Assembly (NCBI RefSeq): GCF_030463535.1 | Contig: NC_132893.1 | Span: 35,610,844 to 35,674,843 of the forward strand | Direction: 5' to 3' | DNA from: Salminus brasiliensis | Lineage: Eukaryota > Chordata > Actinopteri > Characiformes > Bryconidae | Length of the DNA stretch: 64,000 bases | Shown: in pieces, positions 61,585 through 64,000 of the stretch | Layout: each line of letters opens with the position of its first letter | Numbering within the stretch: the stretch's first letter is position 1 | Notes under the pieces: generated by a model | Database searches by the model: none | What the model saw: the letters and a program-made list of their open reading frames with translations, nothing else | What the model was told of the DNA's origin: nothing | Program-made: the position numbers and the translations under genes

Positions 61585-64000
61585 GATCAGTCTTGTCCAG
61601 ATGCTTTTGCCTTCTGCTGCTTTGTGGTGAATCATCTGTTGACAGTCAAGTAATGGAGGTTTACACCCCACCAATTAGCATGTTGCTAAATGTTGTCACG
61701 CTCCACAGTAGCTTCATGGCAGCTTCTGAATAATTAGTTATTAGCTACTGCATAAGACAGAATCATGTTAGGCATTGAATATTCATAGTATCTAATGAAT
61801 AATTGAAAGATATATTAAATAATTCATAGTGGGTAGTGAACAGTAATGTATTGTGCATGCAGAGCGGTAATTTGTAGTGGGGACTGAGCAGTAATTGGTA
61901 GTGGGGACTGAGCAGTAATTGGGAGTGGATACTGAGCGGTAATTGGGAGTGGATACTGAGCAGTAATTGGTAGTGGATACTGAGCAGTAATTGGTAGTGG
62001 ATACTGAGCAGTAATTGGTAGTGGAGACTGAACAGTAATTGGGAGTGGATACTGAGCAGTAATTGGTAGTGGATACTGAGCAGTAATTGGTAGTGGAGAC
62101 TGAACAGTAATTGGGAGTGGATACTGAGCGGTAATTGGGAGTGGATACTGAGCAGTAATTGGTAGTGGGGACTGAGCAGTAATTGGGAGTGGATACTGAG
62201 CGGTAATTGGGAGTGGATACTGAGCAGTAATTGGTAGTGGATACTGAGCAGTAATTGGTAGTGGATACTGAGCAGTAATTGGTAGTGGAGACTGAACAGT
62301 AATTGGGAGTGGATACTGAGCAGTAATTGGTAGTGGATACTGAGCAGTAATTGGTAGTGGAGACTGAACAGTAATTGGGAGTGGATACTGAGCAGTAATT
62401 GGTAGTGGATACTGAGCAGTAATTGGGAGTGGGGACTGAGCAGTAATTGGTAGTGGAGACTGAACAGTAATTGGTAGTGGAGACTGAACAGTAATTGGTA
62501 GTGGGGACTGAGCAGTAATTGGGAGTGGGGACTGAGCAGTAATTGGGAGTGGGGACTGAGCAGTAATTGGGAGTGGGGACTGAGCAGTAATTGGTAGTGG
62601 GGACTGAGCAGTAATTGGTAGTGGATACTGAGCGGTAATTGGTAGTGGATACTGAGCGGTAATTGGTAGTGGATACTGAGCGGTAATTGGTAGTGGATAC
62701 TGAGCGGTAATTGGGAGTGGATACTGAGCGGTAATTGGGAGTGGATACTGAGCGGTAATTGGGAGTGGATACTGAGCGGTAATTGGGAGTGGATACTGAG
62801 CGGTAATTGGTAGCGGGGACTGAGCGGTAATTGGTAGCGGATACTGAGCGGTAATTGGGAGCGGAGACTGAGCGGTAATTGGGAGCGGAGACTGAGCGGT
62901 AATTGGGAGCGGAGACTGAGCGGTAATTGGGAGCGGAGACTGAGCAGGAATTGGTAGCGGATACTGAGCAGGAATTGGGAGCGGGGACTGAGCAGGAATT
63001 GGGAGCGGATACTGAGCGGTAATTGGGAGCGGATACTGAGCGGTAATTGGGAGCGGAGACTGAGCGGTAATTGGGAGCGGATACTGAGCAGTAATTGGGA
63101 GTGGAGACTGAGCAGTAATTGGGAGTGGAGACTGAGCAGGAATTGGTAGTGGATACTGAGCAGGAATTGGTAGTGGTGTATGTTCGATTTATTTAGTTTT
63201 TGCTCTGAAATTGCTGTTTTTGTTTGTTTTTTTGGACCTATTCTGTCTGACTGAGATTTTTCTCTGCGTTAGGAAACTACGTTCTAAACTACCTGGCAAC
63301 CCGGCCGAAGCTCGCTGCCTTTGTGACTCAAGCCTTGATCCAGCTGTACGCCAGAATCACCAAACTCGGCTGGTTCGACTGCCAGAAGGAAGATTACGTC
63401 TTCAGGAATGTCATAGTTGATGTCACGAGATTCCTGCAGGTTCGGCGGGTTTGGGTTTGGGCTTCAGAGAATCTGTAGCTCTCCATTACTGAGAAGGTGC
63501 TTTATCAGTTTGAGACTTCCTGAGGAAGCTTATGGAGAAACAACACTTTCTTAATTAGACCTGCCGTGCCTCTGTTACTCATCCACACACACACACACTC
63601 ACACACACTCACACACACACACACACACACACGCTCTCACACTTTCTGTACTTACTCAGTAAATCAGTACCAGCCTGTCTGTCTGTCTGTCAACATCAGA
63701 TTGACACTTCAGCTCAGTTTCACACTCACTCCTCACACATCAATGAGCTTGAGATTTTAACTGCTTGTCATATTAAGAAGTTATTTTAATCAGTAATAAT
63801 TTTATACAGTAGATTCAAATATGAACCACACTCTGCATCTTGTTTTACTGAATCATTCCTTCTTTTAAGATGATGATAAATAAAATAATGTTTGTTTATT
63901 TTTTTAATCTTGTAATTATATAAAAATGTGTCTTGCTGCTGCAGCTGCTGACTGCTGTGTTCCCGTCTCTGTTTCAGGACAGTGTTGAGCACTGCATCAT
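51330..64000 (+). CDS. xpo7: xpo7: exportin-7 (RanBP16), 5' portion, partial at window edge
   Basis: Importin-beta-superfamily transport receptor that carries cargo through nuclear pores in a RanGTP-dependent way (family knowledge). Five exons give about the first 150 residues of a protein of roughly 1,087 in mammals. The product reads [24 protein letters not shown], then [20 protein letters not shown], the importin-beta N-terminal (Ran-binding) repeat, and on through [15 protein letters not shown]. This matches vertebrate XPO7 almost residue for residue as I remember it. All joins keep frame. The gene starts in a CpG-rich stretch about 4.5 kb from the oppositely oriented dok2. Intron 1 is 9.8 kb, intron 2 130 bases, intron 3 about 1.75 kb (mostly minisatellite) and intron 4 about 0.54 kb. 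The remaining exons lie beyond the right edge. Confidence 0.95.
51990..52970. repeat. xpo7: AGCT/TAGC-rich degenerate simple repeats, xpo7 intron 1
   Basis: Clusters such as agcttagcttagcttagct (about 52015), tagctagctagatagc (52238), gttagctagctagctagtgc (52550) and (gtta)n at 52938-52960, separated by unique sequence. 52971-54047 is otherwise unremarkable. Confidence 0.8.
54048..54560 (+). repeat. 32-bp minisatellite, about 16 units, xpo7 intron 1
   Basis: Unit catgaccaagctggtccacc plus gacgttattagg. Two end types (gttggacgg and gtttttaga) and two centre types (ctggtccacc and ctgctcctcc) occur; the right half alternates strictly, giving a 64-bp higher-order repeat. Confidence 0.95.
54561..56924. 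other. xpo7 intron 1, no element assigned
   Basis: About 2.4 kb of non-repetitive intron. Frames of up to 140 codons (54917-55339) lack domains I recognise and are not supported. A poly-G run (gggggggggta) lies at about 56690. Confidence 0.4.
56925..57383. mobile_element. palindromic fish MITE
   Basis: Inverted internal words: ttcattctcagca with tgctgagaatgac, and gtggtatgagtggacagac with gtctgatccactcgtaccac. The right end (tggtcatgatgttctgatat) is shared with the mini copy at 44934. The left boundary is uncertain. Confidence 0.65.
57551..57608. repeat. (CA)n microsatellite
   Basis: About 29 CA units in xpo7 intron 1. Confidence 0.97.
57958..58017. repeat. (GT)n microsatellite
   Basis: About 30 GT units, ending 55 bases before array A5. 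Confidence 0.97.
58073..58695 (+). repeat. 75-bp minisatellite, array A5 (about 8 units), xpo7 intron 1
   Basis: The same unit as A1-A4. It alternates ggaggaggag and ggaggcggag variants, and ctacagcctctc variants are enriched here, giving this array its own subtype. A decayed partial unit extends to about 58735. 58736-59499 shows nothing recognised. Confidence 0.97.
59500..59970 (+). repeat. 38-bp minisatellite inside the left copy of a local duplication
   Basis: The 38-bp unit (cgacattcggcagcccgccg then ccgacaatcagcggcccc) is repeated about 7 times at 59538-59800, GC- and CpG-rich. Flanks (gagcaatactccatgctctg before, caacatttggcagtttagct to actactgatacccaactggg after) match 60040-60245. 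Confidence 0.9.
60040..60245 (+). repeat. right copy of the local duplication, array not expanded
   Basis: Parallels 59505-59960 (ataatactccatactccgtt, ctttcagctacatcaacatt, tgatacacaactgggtgctt) but carries about one copy of the 38-bp unit. It is followed by (GTTT)n and TA runs to about 60305. 60306-61131 shows nothing recognised. Confidence 0.8.
61156..61302 (+). CDS. xpo7: xpo7 coding exon 2
   Basis: 49 codons, phase 0 at both ends, residues 7-55. It starts AGC CTA GCC after tcctgcag and ends GGG AGC before gtgagt. It encodes the first HEAT-type helices and the start of the Ran-binding N-terminal repeat ([11 protein letters not shown]). A GT run (61132-61148) lies directly before the acceptor and forms its pyrimidine-poor upstream tract. 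Confidence 0.95.
61433..61526 (+). CDS. xpo7: xpo7 coding exon 3
   Basis: 94 bases, 31 codons plus one base, residues 56-86. It begins [20 protein letters not shown] and ends EQRIDI with a split Arg codon. The acceptor follows a (GTTT)n tract ending gtttacag, and the donor gtaaga runs straight into a CA repeat starting five bases later. Confidence 0.95.
61532..61580. repeat. (CA)n at the xpo7 exon 3 donor
   Basis: CA run starting five bases after the donor GT of exon 3. Confidence 0.97.
61860..63178 (+). repeat. 24-bp minisatellite, about 55 units, xpo7 intron 3
   Basis: Unit ggtagtggatactgagcagt plus aatt, with gga/gtg and gat/gag/ggg variants. It occupies three quarters of the intron. Variants are clustered: gcggtaatt in the middle and right, gcaggaatt near 62940 and at the right end. 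Confidence 0.97.
63273..63439 (+). CDS. xpo7: xpo7 coding exon 4
   Basis: 167 bases: two bases finish the Arg codon, then 55 codons, residues 88-142. The product runs [20 protein letters not shown] and ends DVTRFLQ. The acceptor is gcgttag; the donor is CAG followed by gttcgg, which departs from the usual gtragt after the GT. The protein match fixes the boundary. Confidence 0.92.
63584..63635. repeat. (CA)n with CT interruptions, xpo7 intron 4
   Basis: Short CA runs. 63636-63977 is otherwise AT-rich unique intron. Confidence 0.95.
63978..64000 (+). CDS. xpo7: xpo7 coding exon 5 (cut by window end)
   Basis: Begins after gtttcag with GAC AGT GTT GAG CAC TGC ATC AT, i.e. DSVEHCI, continuing the conserved XPO7 sequence (mammals have DSVEYCI). 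Only 23 bases lie inside the window. Confidence 0.88.

Overview
This is vertebrate nuclear DNA, almost certainly from a teleost and probably an otophysan (characin/catfish relatives). The evidence is spliced genes with GT-AG introns, a dense load of CA/GT microsatellites, many minisatellites, Tc1/mariner remnants, a tRNA-derived SINE and a MITE family of the kind common in those fishes. The clade is my inference; no database was searched.

Two protein-coding genes can be read, arranged head to head. On the minus strand is a complete DOK-family adaptor, read as dok2. Its five coding exons lie at 46786-46727, 41671-41375, 39902-39791, 24973-24798 and 23895-23098, and they join in phase into about 480 codons with an N-terminal PH domain, a PTB domain and a tyrosine-rich tail. 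On the plus strand is the 5' end of xpo7 (exportin-7/RanBP16), with exons at 51330-51347, 61156-61302, 61433-61526, 63273-63439 and 63978 onward, running off the right edge. The DOK2-XPO7 head-to-head pair is also found in mammals, which is the main reason for choosing dok2 over dok1.

Layout. 1-22.3 kb: no gene recognised. It holds a pyrimidine-rich 135-bp tandem array, two CAGGTG-rich arrays, several MITE copies, Tc1 remnants, a solo LTR with a 5-bp target duplication, SINE and LINE fragments, and a few complex low-repeat islands that could be conserved non-coding elements. 22.3-46.8 kb: dok2 and its introns, where intron 3 (14.8 kb) is dominated by a 75-bp minisatellite in both orientations. 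46.8-51.3 kb: the intergenic or promoter interval. 51.3-64 kb: xpo7, with minisatellites of 32, 75, 38 and 24 bp in its introns.

I see no undescribed multi-gene system. The most unusual features are structural: a 229-bp inverted repeat, perfect by eye, that brackets dok2 exon 1; five dispersed arrays of one 75-bp unit, two of them facing each other inside dok2 intron 3; a repeated pattern in which minisatellites look like tandem expansions of pieces of interspersed repeats; and CA/GT tracts lying at or near splice sites in both genes. Repeat boundaries and copy numbers were read by eye and are approximate unless a match is described as exact.
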